Notes under the pieces: model-generated
What the model saw: only the letters and a program-made list of their open reading frames with translations
The model's database searches: none
What the model was told of the DNA's origin: nothing
In this document: one piece after another, positions 13,815 through 23,992 of the stretch
Position numbering within the stretch: position 1 is the first letter of the stretch
How the letters are laid out: each line of letters begins with the position of its first letter
Translations under genes and position numbers: made by a program
Origin: a virus
IMG/VR virus record: IMGVR_UViG_3300023179_000190
Location: 1-43,794 of that record
DNA length: 43,794 bases
Reading direction: 5' to 3' (one strand)

Positions 13815-14185
13815 ATAGGGTAGAAGAATTATTAGATAATTATTTTCAAAATCGTGACTTAGGTGTTACTAAGGATCAGTACTATGAAATGTGCGATATG
13901 CTTGGTAACGAACCTAATCTTGAGGAAGTTCCTGTAGAATTTGATGACCTACCTAACATAGTACAACAAGCTTTAGAAATTTATGGCTACCTACCTGATC
14001 GATGGGAAGGTATGAGTGCTACATTTATGGGCAAAGACTATTCAATTGTTTTTGAGTTATTTACAACATACGAAATAGAATCAAATATTGAAAAACGATT
14101 ATTACTAAGAATTATGAGTGTTATTGATGGTATACGTAGCAAAATAATTCAAGGTAAACAAAACTCAAAAAAGTCCTCTAAGTGA
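13796..14185 (+). CDS. Tail assembly chaperone, frameshift extension (T-like part of GT)
   Basis: This frame has no good start of its own: an ATG at 13889 lacks a close Shine-Dalgarno, and the frame is open upstream to the slippery site. After -1 slippage at 13790-13796 it adds 129 residues to the first 131 of the short form, giving a GT product of about 260 residues. The extension begins LFQEQVDRVEELLDNYF and includes LPNIVQQALEIYGYLPDRW and helical segments, ending Lys-rich. In lambda-like systems the T part binds tail-tube subunits while G binds the tape measure. Confidence 0.82.
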   Translation, partial: LFQEQVDRVEELLDNYFQNRDLGVTKDQYYEMCDMLGNEPNLEEVPVEFDDLPNIVQQALEIYGYLPDRWEGMSATFMGKDYSIVFELFTTYEIESNIEKRLLLRIMSVIDGIRSKIIQGKQNSKKSSK

Positions 14186-14195
14186 GGACTTTTTT
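14167..14195 (+). terminator. Rho-independent terminator after the tail chaperones
   Basis: AAAAAAGTCCTC pairs with GAGGACTTTTTT over 12 bp with a 5-nt loop (TAAGT), ending in a T-run. The stop codon of the chaperone extension lies within the stem-loop. It separates head/tail-tube transcription from the tape measure promoter directly downstream. Confidence 0.85.
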
Positions 14196-14215
14196 ATTGC
14201 TTAAGAAATTTATAG

Positions 14216-14244
14216 TTGCAATTTTATTTGTGTTGTGGTATAAT
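14216..14244 (+). promoter_or_regulatory. Sigma70 promoter for the tape measure and tail-tip genes
   Basis: TTGCAA (14216-14221) and TATAAT (14239-14244) are 17 nt apart, directly after the terminator at 14167-14195. The -35 hexamer is the same as that of the promoter at 1476-1504. It gives a leader of about 60 nt before the ATG at 14312. Confidence 0.78.
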
Positions 14245-14311
14245 TAGTGTAAACTTAGAATTATTGCTAGCTATAAAAATTACTAGTAAAATTGATTGTG
14301 TGAGGAACTAT

Positions 14312-17300
14312 ATGGCATCACAAGACGTATCAATTCGCTTAAAAATGGTTGCTGAAGGCGTAGATCAGCAAGTACAAAATAGTCAGACTATTGCTAATAA
14401 CTATGCTAGTGCGGCTCGTAGTGCACAACAAGTAGGCAGTGCGCCACAAGCTCGTCGTGCTGCTCAAGCTGGTGCTATGACTACTAGTGAAAATATTGAA
14501 TACGGTCGTGCACGTGGCAACATTGGTGGTACCGGTGCTAGTGCTCGTGACTTTGCTAACCAAGCTCAAGGTCTTGGGGGCTTAGTTCGTCTATATGCAA
14601 CAGTAGCTGCTAATGTATTTGCTGTTACTGCAGCTTTTAATGCGCTTAGTCAAGCAATGGATACCGCTAATATGGTTAAGGGCTTAGATACACTAGGTGC
14701 TGCCAGTGGTAGATCACTTGGAACATTAAGCAAACAATTAGTAAGTGTTACAGATGGTGCTATTAGTATGCGAGAAGCCATGAGTGCTACAGCTATGAGC
14801 AGTAGTGCAGGCTTAACTAATCAGCAAATACTTCGTATGGGTCAAGTGGCTAAAACAGCTAGCTTAGCCTTAGGTATTAGTATGCCAGATGCTATTAATA
14901 GATTAAGTCGTGGTATTACTAAACTAGAACCAGAACTATTAGACGAACTAGGAATATTTACTAAAATTGAGCCAGCTGTGCAAGCATATGCCTTGCAAAT
15001 GGGTAAAAGTGCCACACAGCTAACTGATTTTGAACGTCGTCAAGCCTTTGCTAATGCTGTGCTTAAAGAGGGTGAAGATAAATTTAATGCTCTTAGTGAT
15101 GCTGCAGCAAATCCATTTGATAAATTTTTATCACAACTTAAAAACGTTGTAACTTCAGTACTTGATCTTATAAATAGAGCACTAGGTCCTCTATTTAATC
15201 TACTATCAGAAAGCCCAACAGCTTTATTGGGAGGCCTAACATTATTAGTATCTAGCCTAGTTCGAAGAGCGTTGCCAGCAATAGGACAATTTAGAGAACA
15301 ATTAGCAGCTAGCAGAGATTTAGCTCAAGAAAAAGTAGCTCAAAAGCAGCAAGATACTGTTAAAGCAGGAGAAGCCCTAGGTAGACTAGCTTACAGCAAA
15401 GTAAAAGCTCAAATGGAAGCGGATGCTGATAGCGAACTAAGAGTATTTGAACAAAAGGAACAAAAACTAAATGAGTTAAAAAAACAGGGAGCATCGTATA
15501 GCAAAAGTTTAAATGAGCTATTAAAGAAAGATATTGTTGACATTACTCAACAAGAAATAAATGCTGCAAAAATAGTAGCTAAAGAAAGAGTAGAAGTAGC
15601 CAAGAAAGCATATAAAGAATTACAGTTTTTAGAAAAACAGGGTTATTCTGTTAAAGCTGAGGATATGGCTAAAGCTAAATCTGATAGAATGGCGGCTAGT
15701 GCAGAGTTAGTAACGGTAACAGCACTAGAAAAAACTGTTCAGGCAGAAGAAAATCTTATTAGAGTACAAAAACAAAAAGAACAACAAGAAATAAATAGAC
15801 TAAAACAAACTAAGCAATATCAAAGTTTAATAAAAGCAGAAGAGCAACTAGTTATACAAGCTAAGCGTTCAGAAATAGTTGCTAATATGGCATATAATAC
15901 CAGTCTTATAGGTATAGTAGATGCTTATAAGTTAATGAAGGCTGAAGCAGAAGCGGCAGGAAAGATTGGAGATTTAACTAGTCTTAAACTAAGGGCGATT
16001 GCTGCAGGTATTGGTACCGTTATTACTACTGCACTTGGTGCTATAGGCGTAGTAATACAAGTAGTAACAGCAGCTATTGCTGCATTTGGTTTATTAGATG
16101 GTATACTTAGTAGTAATGCAAAAGAAAGTAAAGCATTCAAAGAAGCTGTAGATCAAAGTGACTCTAGTGTTAAAAATGCAACTAGAACCTTAGAGCTATA
16201 CGAAACAAAAAATAAAGATAGTATACAAAGTACTGTAGCTTATGCAAATGCTTTTGGAGAGCTCTCAGATAGTTTAGAAAATGTTGTTAAAAAGTTTGAA
16301 AAAGCCGAAGCTAAAGCAGGAGATTATGATAAAGGTATAGAACGAATACTACAATTTGCAGATGTTCTAACTTTTGATATATTTAATTTTAGTAGCCAAA
16401 ATAGATTTGCAGATGCTGTAGCAAAAGACTTGGCGGCAACAATAGATGTTGCTGAAAAATTTGGAAAGTCTGGCGAATTACAAGCTAGGCTACAAGAGAT
16501 TTTAGGTATACAAGATATATTTAATACTGATAAAGTAAAAGAAGCAGTAAAAAGATTAGATGATATTGGTCGCAAAGAACTAGTAGGTGTTACTCAAAAC
16601 TTTAAAAAACAATTCCAAGAAATAGCAGGCTCATTAGATAGTTTTAGATCAAATCTAGACAAAAGCTATAAAGGGTTTCAAGAATTTATTAAAAGTTTAG
16701 CTTTAAATGATCCTTTTGAAAAATTAGCCCAAAACTTTATGTCTTTGGCTATTGATATGTCACGTCTATCATTTGCAAGCGCTGAGCAACAATTAAAAGC
16801 AATAGAAGAACTATTAAATAATCCTGAAAAAATGCTAGGTTTTGGACAAGAAATAGCTCAAGGATTTTTAGACATAAAAGAAAGTTTTAAATTAGACAAA
16901 GAAATTGCAGACTCTTATACAAATGTAATCAGTCAAATGACTAGAGACTTAGCAAAGCTAGAAGAAAGCTATGCTAAGTTAGAGGAGACACCACTTTTAG
17001 ATCCTAAAAGAATTGCCGCATATACGGCAGCTGGAACAGCAGCAGGTGCAGGTATTGGTGCAATAGCAGGTGGAGTCGGAGCAGTTCCAGGCGCACTAAT
17101 TGGAGCTGGAGCAGGACTGGGAGCTGGAGTTCTAGACAGTCTATTAAATAAATTTTTTAGTACTCAAAATAAACAACAAGCAGCAGCTAACATAGAACAA
17201 CAGAAAAATAATATAGATGCTTATAAACTAGCTCAGGCAGCTTTTAAAGCAAATTCAGAGACTTTTACTAAGGCAACTCAATTATTTGTTGCAGCTGCAC

Positions 17301-20300
17301 AAGAAAGTCTAAAGTTAGCTAGAGAATATACTGACAGAGCAGTTGAAAACTCCGCTATTAGAGCTGCTAATACGATAGCTAGTGCATATGCTACTAATTT
17401 AAGTGGTCCACAAGCAGTAGCAGAGCAAACACGAATTGCAAAAAGTGAGCAAGATATTAAAATTAGAGAAGCGCAACAAGCTCTAAAAATATTAAATTCA
17501 CAAAATACTCTAGAAGATGCTATACGTGCTAATACTGAACAATTAGCTATAAATACAGAGCGACTAAAAGGAACAACAGAAGGTACTGCTCAAGCCGATA
17601 GATTAGAAAGAACTAGAAGCTTAAGACAAGAAGCAGCAAGATTATTGAAAGAAAATAATGGCGATCCTGCTAAAGTTCAGCAGGCTATGGGAGTAACTTC
17701 TGCAACTGTAACAGATCAAGAAAAAATGGCGGCTATCACTGCTGCACAAGCAGACAGTGAAGAAAGAAAAAATAAGTTAAAAATGGCCCAAGCTAGAGTA
17801 AATGAAGAAGCTGCTAAAAGGGAGGCTATCAGTGAAAAAGGTAAGATAGACTTAGAAGCCGCTAGAATAGTTCAAGAAAAACAAATACAAGAAATAAAGA
17901 ATAGTACTAAGCAACTAAGTTTACAAGAACTAGATATTACTAAACAGATATTAGGGGTTACTTCTGAACAATCTATTTTAGATAAATTTAGTGAACAAGA
18001 CAGTATTAAAGAAAAAAGTAACAAATTAGAAATAGCTGATATAGACAGAAGAATAAAGCAAGAAAATACTACATTAACCAAAAAATTAAGTGCTGAACAA
18101 CGAGAAATACATAAGCAAGAATTAAAATTTTTAGAAACACAACTAAAACCAGCAATAGTCGCTAGACAAGAAGCAGAAAAAGAAGTAGAAGAACGTCGTA
18201 AACGCTTAGAGTTATTAACTAGAGAATTGGACGTAATAAGAAAGCAGTACGAGTTACAAAAGAGTATTCAGGATACTATTTATGCAGAAAATTCGGCCAA
18301 TCTAGAAATAGATAGGGCTCGTTTTACTTCGCGTGCTGAAATAGCAGATCTGGATAAGGACTATGTAGCACAAATAACTTATCAAATGGATTTGGAAAAA
18401 AGTAGATTAGATACTGAAAAGAGCAGACAAGATATTAATCAAAAATATAATCAGCAGTTAGAAGAGTTTAGTAAACGTGAAGCAGCTGCTGGTAAAGTAG
18501 GTGCAGATTTAGAAAAAGCTATTAGTGATGAAAAAGATCGCCAAGCCAAATTACAACAGAATGAACTATCTAGAGCAGATATTGAAAGTAAAAAACGAGA
18601 AGAATTATTAAGACTAAGTAAAGATCAAACTGTAGAGCTGGAAAAGCAGAGAAGAGCACGAGAAGCTTCGGATAGACAGGCCGAAATACGCCAAGCAGAG
18701 TCAGAGAATCTACTAGCAAAAACTAATTTTACCGAAGTTTATCAACAACAATTAAAGAATAGATTAGCACTAGCAGAAATAGACAGAAAAGACTCTTTAG
18801 AGCGAGATAGAAGGCTAGCCGGGTATAAAAAACAATTATTAGAAATAGCTGCTATTGAAGAGAGTGGAGACATATTATCACCAGAAACCTTACGAAGACG
18901 CGAAACTACACAAAGTGCTTTAGCTACAGCAACACAAGAGTTAGACGCTAAATTGGAAAAAGATCGTGAAGTACAAAGATTAGCAAATGACACAGCTTCA
19001 CAACAAGCAAGATTTAATGATGAAATGCAACGTAGCGTACTACTGGCCAACAGATTAAAAGATTCGTTTGGCGAAGTAGGCGATCGTATTGGTCAATTAG
19101 CCGTAGCATTTACGGAATATAGTCAAACACAAGAAAAAAATCAAGCAACACTAGCAAATATTGCCAAAGAAAGACTTCAAACAGAAGCTCAAATAAGAGA
19201 AGCAGAAAGTAGAGATGACTACGGCGAAGGATATGAAGCAGCAAAAAATAGACTAAAAGATTTATCTGCTGAAGAAGCAAAAGCTGGACAAAGAAGCTTA
19301 GCAACCGAAGAAAAATTAGTTGCTAGTGCTAAGAAGTCATTTAAAGAAAAAACAGCTGCCTATAAAGCATTTGGTGCACTAGAAAAAGCATATCACATAG
19401 CTAGACTAATAATGAGTGCTAAAGAAATAGCCACTCAAATTGCTAGTACTGTTAGTTTTATTACTCAAAGTATTACACGCCAAGGAGCCGCAGCAGCCGA
19501 AGCAGGAGTACTAGGTGTTAAAGCTGTAATTAATGCTATGAGTACACTACCTCCTCCATTTAGTTTTGCAGCAGGTGCTGCTATGACTGCACTAGTAGCA
19601 GGAATATTGAGTGGAATTGGTCAAAGTTTTCGTGGTGGTAGTGGAAGCTATTCTGGCCCAAGCACTGAAGATCAAGCTAAATATGCAAATACTGCTATGG
19701 GTTATAATGATCAAGGTAAACTTGTACAAGTACGTCGTGGAGTTGTAGGCGAACCTGAAAAACGTAGTGAAAGCGTTGCTAATAGCATTAGTATTTTAGA
19801 AAAAAATAGTTTGGATGGACTACTACTAAATAATAAAATGTTACAAGCACTACGTAGTATTGATAGAAATACTAAGATTAGTAGTGTAGCCTTATATGCT
19901 TCAACAGGTTTAAAAAGTGGAGAAATACCTGGTTTATCAAAAACAGGTAGTTTTGATGTCAATAATATAGGTACAGTTTTAGCTGATGTAGCTGGAACTA
20001 TTGCTGGTGGATTTATAGGCAGTTTAGCTGGTGCATTTACTGGTACACTATTTTTTGGTGAATTGGGTATGGCTTTAGGAGGCCCAGTAGGAGCTGTAAT
20101 AGGTGCAGTTTTAGGCAATGCAATTGGCGACTTAATTTATAATAAAGAAATAACTAATACTATTACGCAGTCAGGAATTAAATTAACTGGTAGCATATTA
20201 GAGCTTGCAAAAGAACCTGAAGAAGCTGTAAAAGCATATGTTACAGGCACAAAAACAACTAGAATTGGTGGACTTGCGGGAGCTGTTACAGAGCTATTTG

Positions 20301-23167
20301 GTGGAGATCGTACTAGTACAAGTGCACTTAATGAAACAGTAAAACTAATTGATACCAAACTGCCTGGAGTACAAACAATTATACAAAAAATTGGTACAGC
20401 TTTTAGTAGTAGTATAGATGTTTTTACAGAAATAGCACTAAAAACAGGAAAAACAGCTGAATTTGTTAACACAGAACTAGCAAAACCAATTCAAGCACTA
20501 GAAGTACCACTAAAAGATGTAAAAACTGGTGCAGAAGCAGCTGAACAATTAACAGGAGCTGTTAATGCCGCACTTGATGAGGTAGCACTAAGGTTATTTT
20601 CTAGCTTTACTGAATTTGAACAAAACGGAGAAACAATACTACAAACAGTAGTTCGTGTAGTATCAACCTATGATTTAGTTAATCAACAACTAGAAAATTT
20701 AACTGGCAAAATTTCTACTATACAAATAACTCGTGGAGCTCAAGAAACAGATCAAAGTTTTGAAAAACGATTGTTTGACGCATATAGACTATCAGAATCA
20801 CTAGTAGAAGCTTTTGGTGGTTTAGACAAATTTGTAGAAAAAACCGAATACTTTAGAAAAGCATTTTTAACTGAAAGTGAACAAATAGGTAACAGTGTAG
20901 GTGGATTACAAAGAAGATTAAAAGAATTAGGCATTGCTAATGTTGATACTATGGAAGAGTTTAAACAACTTGTACTTAGTATAAAACCAGTAACTCCAGA
21001 AGCAGCACAACTACAAAATAGTTTACTAGAGCTAGCTCCAGCGTTTGAAAAAGTTTATAAAGCAGCAGATGATCTACTAGAAAATCTTCGAAAAGAAACT
21101 ATTAACCTAACAACTACACTTAGTGCAGATGAAATTATATTACGTGATATAACTATAAAAACTAGTGAATATGTTGAAACACTAAAAGCAGCCGGTGTAG
21201 CTACTGAAAAAAATGTTAAAATAGTAGCAGACTGGTCTAAAGCTAGCGCACTAACACAACTACGTAATAATTTAAAAAGTGCATATGAAGAACGTAAGCG
21301 TGAATTAGAGAGTAATATTGCTGCACTTAAGAAATTTAAAGATACACTAGTAGATCTTAAAAATAGTTTGTTAATAGGAGAATTGTCAACATTAACACCG
21401 CTAGAACAGTATAACGAATTATTAAGCCAATATGAGACTAGTTTAATTAATTTACGCAGTACTGATAGTGCTGTAGCAGAATCAGCCCGTGCAAGTTTTC
21501 CACAATTAGCAAAACAATTACTAGAATCTGGTAAATCACTATATGCTTCTAGTGCTAACTATGTTACACTAAGCGAAAAAGTTAATAGTGATATACAAAG
21601 TGCTGGAGAGTTTATAGATAGTCAAATAACTACTGAAGAAGCAACACTAAAAATACTAAATGATACTTATACTAGTATAGTAGGTATAGAAACTGCTAGT
21701 AAAACTGCTGCAGAAAAGCTAACAGAACTTGCCACGCTATACAATCAAGTTGCTGCAACTGATACTACAAAGCTAGCTAAGGATATTGTTACTGCACTAA
21801 GTGGTGGTAAGAGTCCTGTAGAATCTGTAGCTGATGCATTAAATAAACAAATTCCTATTATTACTAAAGCAACAGCTGAGGCAGTAGTAACAGTTTTAGG
21901 TAATAAAACTGTTGATACAGTACTTAGTGACGCTGTTAGTAAAGTAATTGCAGATGCAGATGTTAAGGCTACAAAATTACAAGATGCAGGAACAGCTGCT
22001 GCTAGTGTAGTTAAAAAAGCTGGCGAAGATGCTGCTAGTGAAGTTAAAAGTGCCGGCACTGGTGTAATAGATAAAATTGATAGTGCATTTGCAAATAGTA
22101 GTGCTGGAGGCGGTGGAGGCGGTGGAGGCGGTGGAGGCGGTGGAGGCGGTGGAGGCGGTGGAGGCGGTGGAGGCGGGGCTACAGTAATAACTGCAGCTAC
22201 TAATGGTGGCAATATACTTAGTAGCACTACAACAGCAAAAGACTTAGGAGCTGCAGTTGATTCTACAGATAAAGCTATAGGTGATGCTGCTTTAGTTGCA
22301 GCACAACAAGCAAGTGACGCTGCACTAAATGCTAGTGCTGGTTTTGATTCAGCTGGTTTAAGCGCTACAAATTTTGCATCGTCGCTATCAAGTACTGCAG
22401 ATAAGGTTTCAGAAGCTTATGGTACACAATTAGCAGTATTTAATGGTACAAATGGTAATCCTCTACTTGTTAATACCGAACTAGCTACTGGCAGAAGTTA
22501 TGAAGGTAATACTGCACAACTTAGCGATGCCAGTATACTACAATCTGCCACAGATTTACTATCAACTATTGCTAATTCTAGTAGCGCTACTAATGCAGCA
22601 TTATTAACTGCTTATGCTATTCAAGATATAAATACATATAGAATGGATCAAATTATAGCGGCAATACCTGAAGTTTTTAGTACTGTAGATAGTGTAATAT
22701 CTACAGTAATAGATGTTGTATCTACAGCAGTAAGTACAGCAACTGATACGATAGGACAAATGGGTTCTAGTTTTATAGATCTTACAGTTTCTGGTAGTAG
22801 AAGTAGTGGTGATATTAGTCCGTGGCAAATGGGTGGTGATGCTTTAAAAGGTTTTGATCGTAACCTAAGCGGTATGGCTACAGGAGGCCCTGTAATAGGT
22901 AATAATCCATATATAGTAGGTGAAAATGGACCAGAATTATTTGTACCTAAAACTAATGGAACTATAATTAGTAATACTCAACTACAGCAATATCAAGAAT
23001 CTAATAATCAAAAATTATTAGCTAAGATTGATCAATTAATTCAAGCTGTGGCCGAAGGTGCTGTAATTAATGTGCAAGCTACTCGTAAAAATACAGAAGA
23101 AATTGCACAAGCTATTAATATTAATAATACCACCATTAGAACACAAAATAGAGTTGCTATTAAATAG
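14312..23167 (+). CDS. Tape measure protein (2951 aa)
   Basis: The protein threads the tail tube, sets its length and is ejected ahead of the DNA. I start it at the ATG at 14312, with GAGGA about 7 nt upstream, not at 14216. Features in order: an Ala/Gln-rich start; a hydrophobic segment near residues 563-595; Lys/Glu coiled coils over about 330-560 and 1000-1660; Gly/Ala-zipper stretches likely to insert in membranes near 906-945 and 1893-1945; a 24-residue polyglycine near 2599-2622; and the common tape-measure ending GPVIGNNPYIVGENGPELFV near 2855-2875. No lytic domain is recognised. At about 0.15 nm per residue the tail would be roughly 0.44 micrometres long, assuming the usual scaling. 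Confidence 0.93.
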   Translation: MASQDVSIRLKMVAEGVDQQVQNSQTIANNYASAARSAQQVGSAPQARRAAQAGAMTTSENIEYGRARGNIGGTGASARDFANQAQGLGGLVRLYATVAANVFAVTAAFNALSQAMDTANMVKGLDTLGAASGRSLGTLSKQLVSVTDGAISMREAMSATAMSSSAGLTNQQILRMGQVAKTASLALGISMPDAINRLSRGITKLEPELLDELGIFTKIEPAVQAYALQMGKSATQLTDFERRQAFANAVLKEGEDKFNALSDAAANPFDKFLSQLKNVVTSVLDLINRALGPLFNLLSESPTALLGGLTLLVSSLVRRALPAIGQFREQLAASRDLAQEKVAQKQQDTVKAGEALGRLAYSKVKAQMEADADSELRVFEQKEQKLNELKKQGASYSKSLNELLKKDIVDITQQEINAAKIVAKERVEVAKKAYKELQFLEKQGYSVKAEDMAKAKSDRMAASAELVTVTALEKTVQAEENLIRVQKQKEQQEINRLKQTKQYQSLIKAEEQLVIQAKRSEIVANMAYNTSLIGIVDAYKLMKAEAEAAGKIGDLTSLKLRAIAAGIGTVITTALGAIGVVIQVVTAAIAAFGLLDGILSSNAKESKAFKEAVDQSDSSVKNATRTLELYETKNKDSIQSTVAYANAFGELSDSLENVVKKFEKAEAKAGDYDKGIERILQFADVLTFDIFNFSSQNRFADAVAKDLAATIDVAEKFGKSGELQARLQEILGIQDIFNTDKVKEAVKRLDDIGRKELVGVTQNFKKQFQEIAGSLDSFRSNLDKSYKGFQEFIKSLALNDPFEKLAQNFMSLAIDMSRLSFASAEQQLKAIEELLNNPEKMLGFGQEIAQGFLDIKESFKLDKEIADSYTNVISQMTRDLAKLEESYAKLEETPLLDPKRIAAYTAAGTAAGAGIGAIAGGVGAVPGALIGAGAGLGAGVLDSLLNKFFSTQNKQQAAANIEQQKNNIDAYKLAQAAFKANSETFTKATQLFVAAAQESLKLAREYTDRAVENSAIRAANTIASAYATNLSGPQAVAEQTRIAKSEQDIKIREAQQALKILNSQNTLEDAIRANTEQLAINTERLKGTTEGTAQADRLERTRSLRQEAARLLKENNGDPAKVQQAMGVTSATVTDQEKMAAITAAQADSEERKNKLKMAQARVNEEAAKREAISEKGKIDLEAARIVQEKQIQEIKNSTKQLSLQELDITKQILGVTSEQSILDKFSEQDSIKEKSNKLEIADIDRRIKQENTTLTKKLSAEQREIHKQELKFLETQLKPAIVARQEAEKEVEERRKRLELLTRELDVIRKQYELQKSIQDTIYAENSANLEIDRARFTSRAEIADLDKDYVAQITYQMDLEKSRLDTEKSRQDINQKYNQQLEEFSKREAAAGKVGADLEKAISDEKDRQAKLQQNELSRADIESKKREELLRLSKDQTVELEKQRRAREASDRQAEIRQAESENLLAKTNFTEVYQQQLKNRLALAEIDRKDSLERDRRLAGYKKQLLEIAAIEESGDILSPETLRRRETTQSALATATQELDAKLEKDREVQRLANDTASQQARFNDEMQRSVLLANRLKDSFGEVGDRIGQLAVAFTEYSQTQEKNQATLANIAKERLQTEAQIREAESRDDYGEGYEAAKNRLKDLSAEEAKAGQRSLATEEKLVASAKKSFKEKTAAYKAFGALEKAYHIARLIMSAKEIATQIASTVSFITQSITRQGAAAAEAGVLGVKAVINAMSTLPPPFSFAAGAAMTALVAGILSGIGQSFRGGSGSYSGPSTEDQAKYANTAMGYNDQGKLVQVRRGVVGEPEKRSESVANSISILEKNSLDGLLLNNKMLQALRSIDRNTKISSVALYASTGLKSGEIPGLSKTGSFDVNNIGTVLADVAGTIAGGFIGSLAGAFTGTLFFGELGMALGGPVGAVIGAVLGNAIGDLIYNKEITNTITQSGIKLTGSILELAKEPEEAVKAYVTGTKTTRIGGLAGAVTELFGGDRTSTSALNETVKLIDTKLPGVQTIIQKIGTAFSSSIDVFTEIALKTGKTAEFVNTELAKPIQALEVPLKDVKTGAEAAEQLTGAVNAALDEVALRLFSSFTEFEQNGETILQTVVRVVSTYDLVNQQLENLTGKISTIQITRGAQETDQSFEKRLFDAYRLSESLVEAFGGLDKFVEKTEYFRKAFLTESEQIGNSVGGLQRRLKELGIANVDTMEEFKQLVLSIKPVTPEAAQLQNSLLELAPAFEKVYKAADDLLENLRKETINLTTTLSADEIILRDITIKTSEYVETLKAAGVATEKNVKIVADWSKASALTQLRNNLKSAYEERKRELESNIAALKKFKDTLVDLKNSLLIGELSTLTPLEQYNELLSQYETSLINLRSTDSAVAESARASFPQLAKQLLESGKSLYASSANYVTLSEKVNSDIQSAGEFIDSQITTEEATLKILNDTYTSIVGIETASKTAAEKLTELATLYNQVAATDTTKLAKDIVTALSGGKSPVESVADALNKQIPIITKATAEAVVTVLGNKTVDTVLSDAVSKVIADADVKATKLQDAGTAAASVVKKAGEDAASEVKSAGTGVIDKIDSAFANSSAGGGGGGGGGGGGGGGGGGGGGGGGATVITAATNGGNILSSTTTAKDLGAAVDSTDKAIGDAALVAAQQASDAALNASAGFDSAGLSATNFASSLSSTADKVSEAYGTQLAVFNGTNGNPLLVNTELATGRSYEGNTAQLSDASILQSATDLLSTIANSSSATNAALLTAYAIQDINTYRMDQIIAAIPEVFSTVDSVISTVIDVVSTAVSTATDTIGQMGSSFIDLTVSGSRSSGDISPWQMGGDALKGFDRNLSGMATGGPVIGNNPYIVGENGPELFVPKTNGTIISNTQLQQYQESNNQKLLAKIDQLIQAVAEGAVINVQATRKNTEEIAQAININNTTIRTQNRVAIK
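22106..22177 (+). repeat. 9-bp minisatellite coding 24 consecutive glycines
   Basis: Eight copies of GGA-GGC-GGT (last codon GGG) encode an unbroken 24-residue polyglycine inside the tape measure protein. It is the most GC-rich patch of the gene. Copy number is likely to vary by replication slippage in steps of three residues without frameshift. Confidence 0.95.
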
Positions 23168-23175
23168 GAACCAAT

Positions 23176-23982
23176 ATGCGAATAATTTATAAAAATCTTG
23201 CTGATTTTGCTACTATCGCTGCCAGTACAACTAGTACTGGCAGCGTTAATAATCTACAAAATAATCGTAAATCTAGTATACACAGAAGCGCTACTACTGT
23301 AACTTATACACTAACTTGGACTAGTGCTCAATTAATAAATGCTGTAGCACTACCAGCTACTAATTTAGTAACTGGTAGTAAGATTACTGTAAATATGTAT
23401 GCTAATATTAATGATACAACCCCACATACAGATGCGATACTTATTGACGCCGCCCTAGAAAGATCACCAATATTTCCAGATAATACACAATTTGCAACAG
23501 CTTCTAATTTTTCCAGAGGTGGTGCAACAAATTCAAGTGTATGGTTTCCAGCAAATTTAACGCAAACTACTAGAAAAATGGAAATTATACTAAGTAATTC
23601 AAGAACTATAGACTGTAGTAGAATAGTTTGTGGAAAATACTGGGAGCCAGCTAGACAAGTTAGTCGTGGAATAACTTTAGGCCTACAAGATAGCAGTGAA
23701 ATTAGTAAAACTCGTAGTGGCGATACTTATATTAATAGTAAATATATAACAGAATCTATGAATTTTGAATTAAAATATTTTAGTGATACTGATAGAAAAG
23801 AACTGTTAAATATATTTCGTACTTGGGGTAGTACTAACTATATTTACATTTCTGTATTTCCAGATAGTACAAATACAGAACTATCTAGAACTTATAGTAT
23901 TTATGGTAGAAGCAGCGATATTAGTCTAGTTTATGATATAGCTAGTATTTATACAACATCATTAACTATAGAAAGTTGGTAG
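23176..23982 (+). CDS. Distal tail-like protein (tail tip)
   Basis: The 268-residue protein directly follows the tape measure gene, where siphoviruses encode Dit. It has an N-terminal beta jelly-roll-like region rich in Thr/Ser (TYTLTWTSAQLINAVALPAT, SITVNMY-type strands) and a C-terminal region with SMNFELKYFSDTDRKELLNI followed by TWGSTNYIYISVFPDS and a final beta strand LTIESW. The middle part could carry a carbohydrate-binding fold. AGGAA lies 5 nt before the ATG. Role is from position and strand pattern. Confidence 0.6.
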   Translation: MRIIYKNLADFATIAASTTSTGSVNNLQNNRKSSIHRSATTVTYTLTWTSAQLINAVALPATNLVTGSKITVNMYANINDTTPHTDAILIDAALERSPIFPDNTQFATASNFSRGGATNSSVWFPANLTQTTRKMEIILSNSRTIDCSRIVCGKYWEPARQVSRGITLGLQDSSEISKTRSGDTYINSKYITESMNFELKYFSDTDRKELLNIFRTWGSTNYIYISVFPDSTNTELSRTYSIYGRSSDISLVYDIASIYTTSLTIESW

Positions 23983-23992
23983 GAATAAAAAA

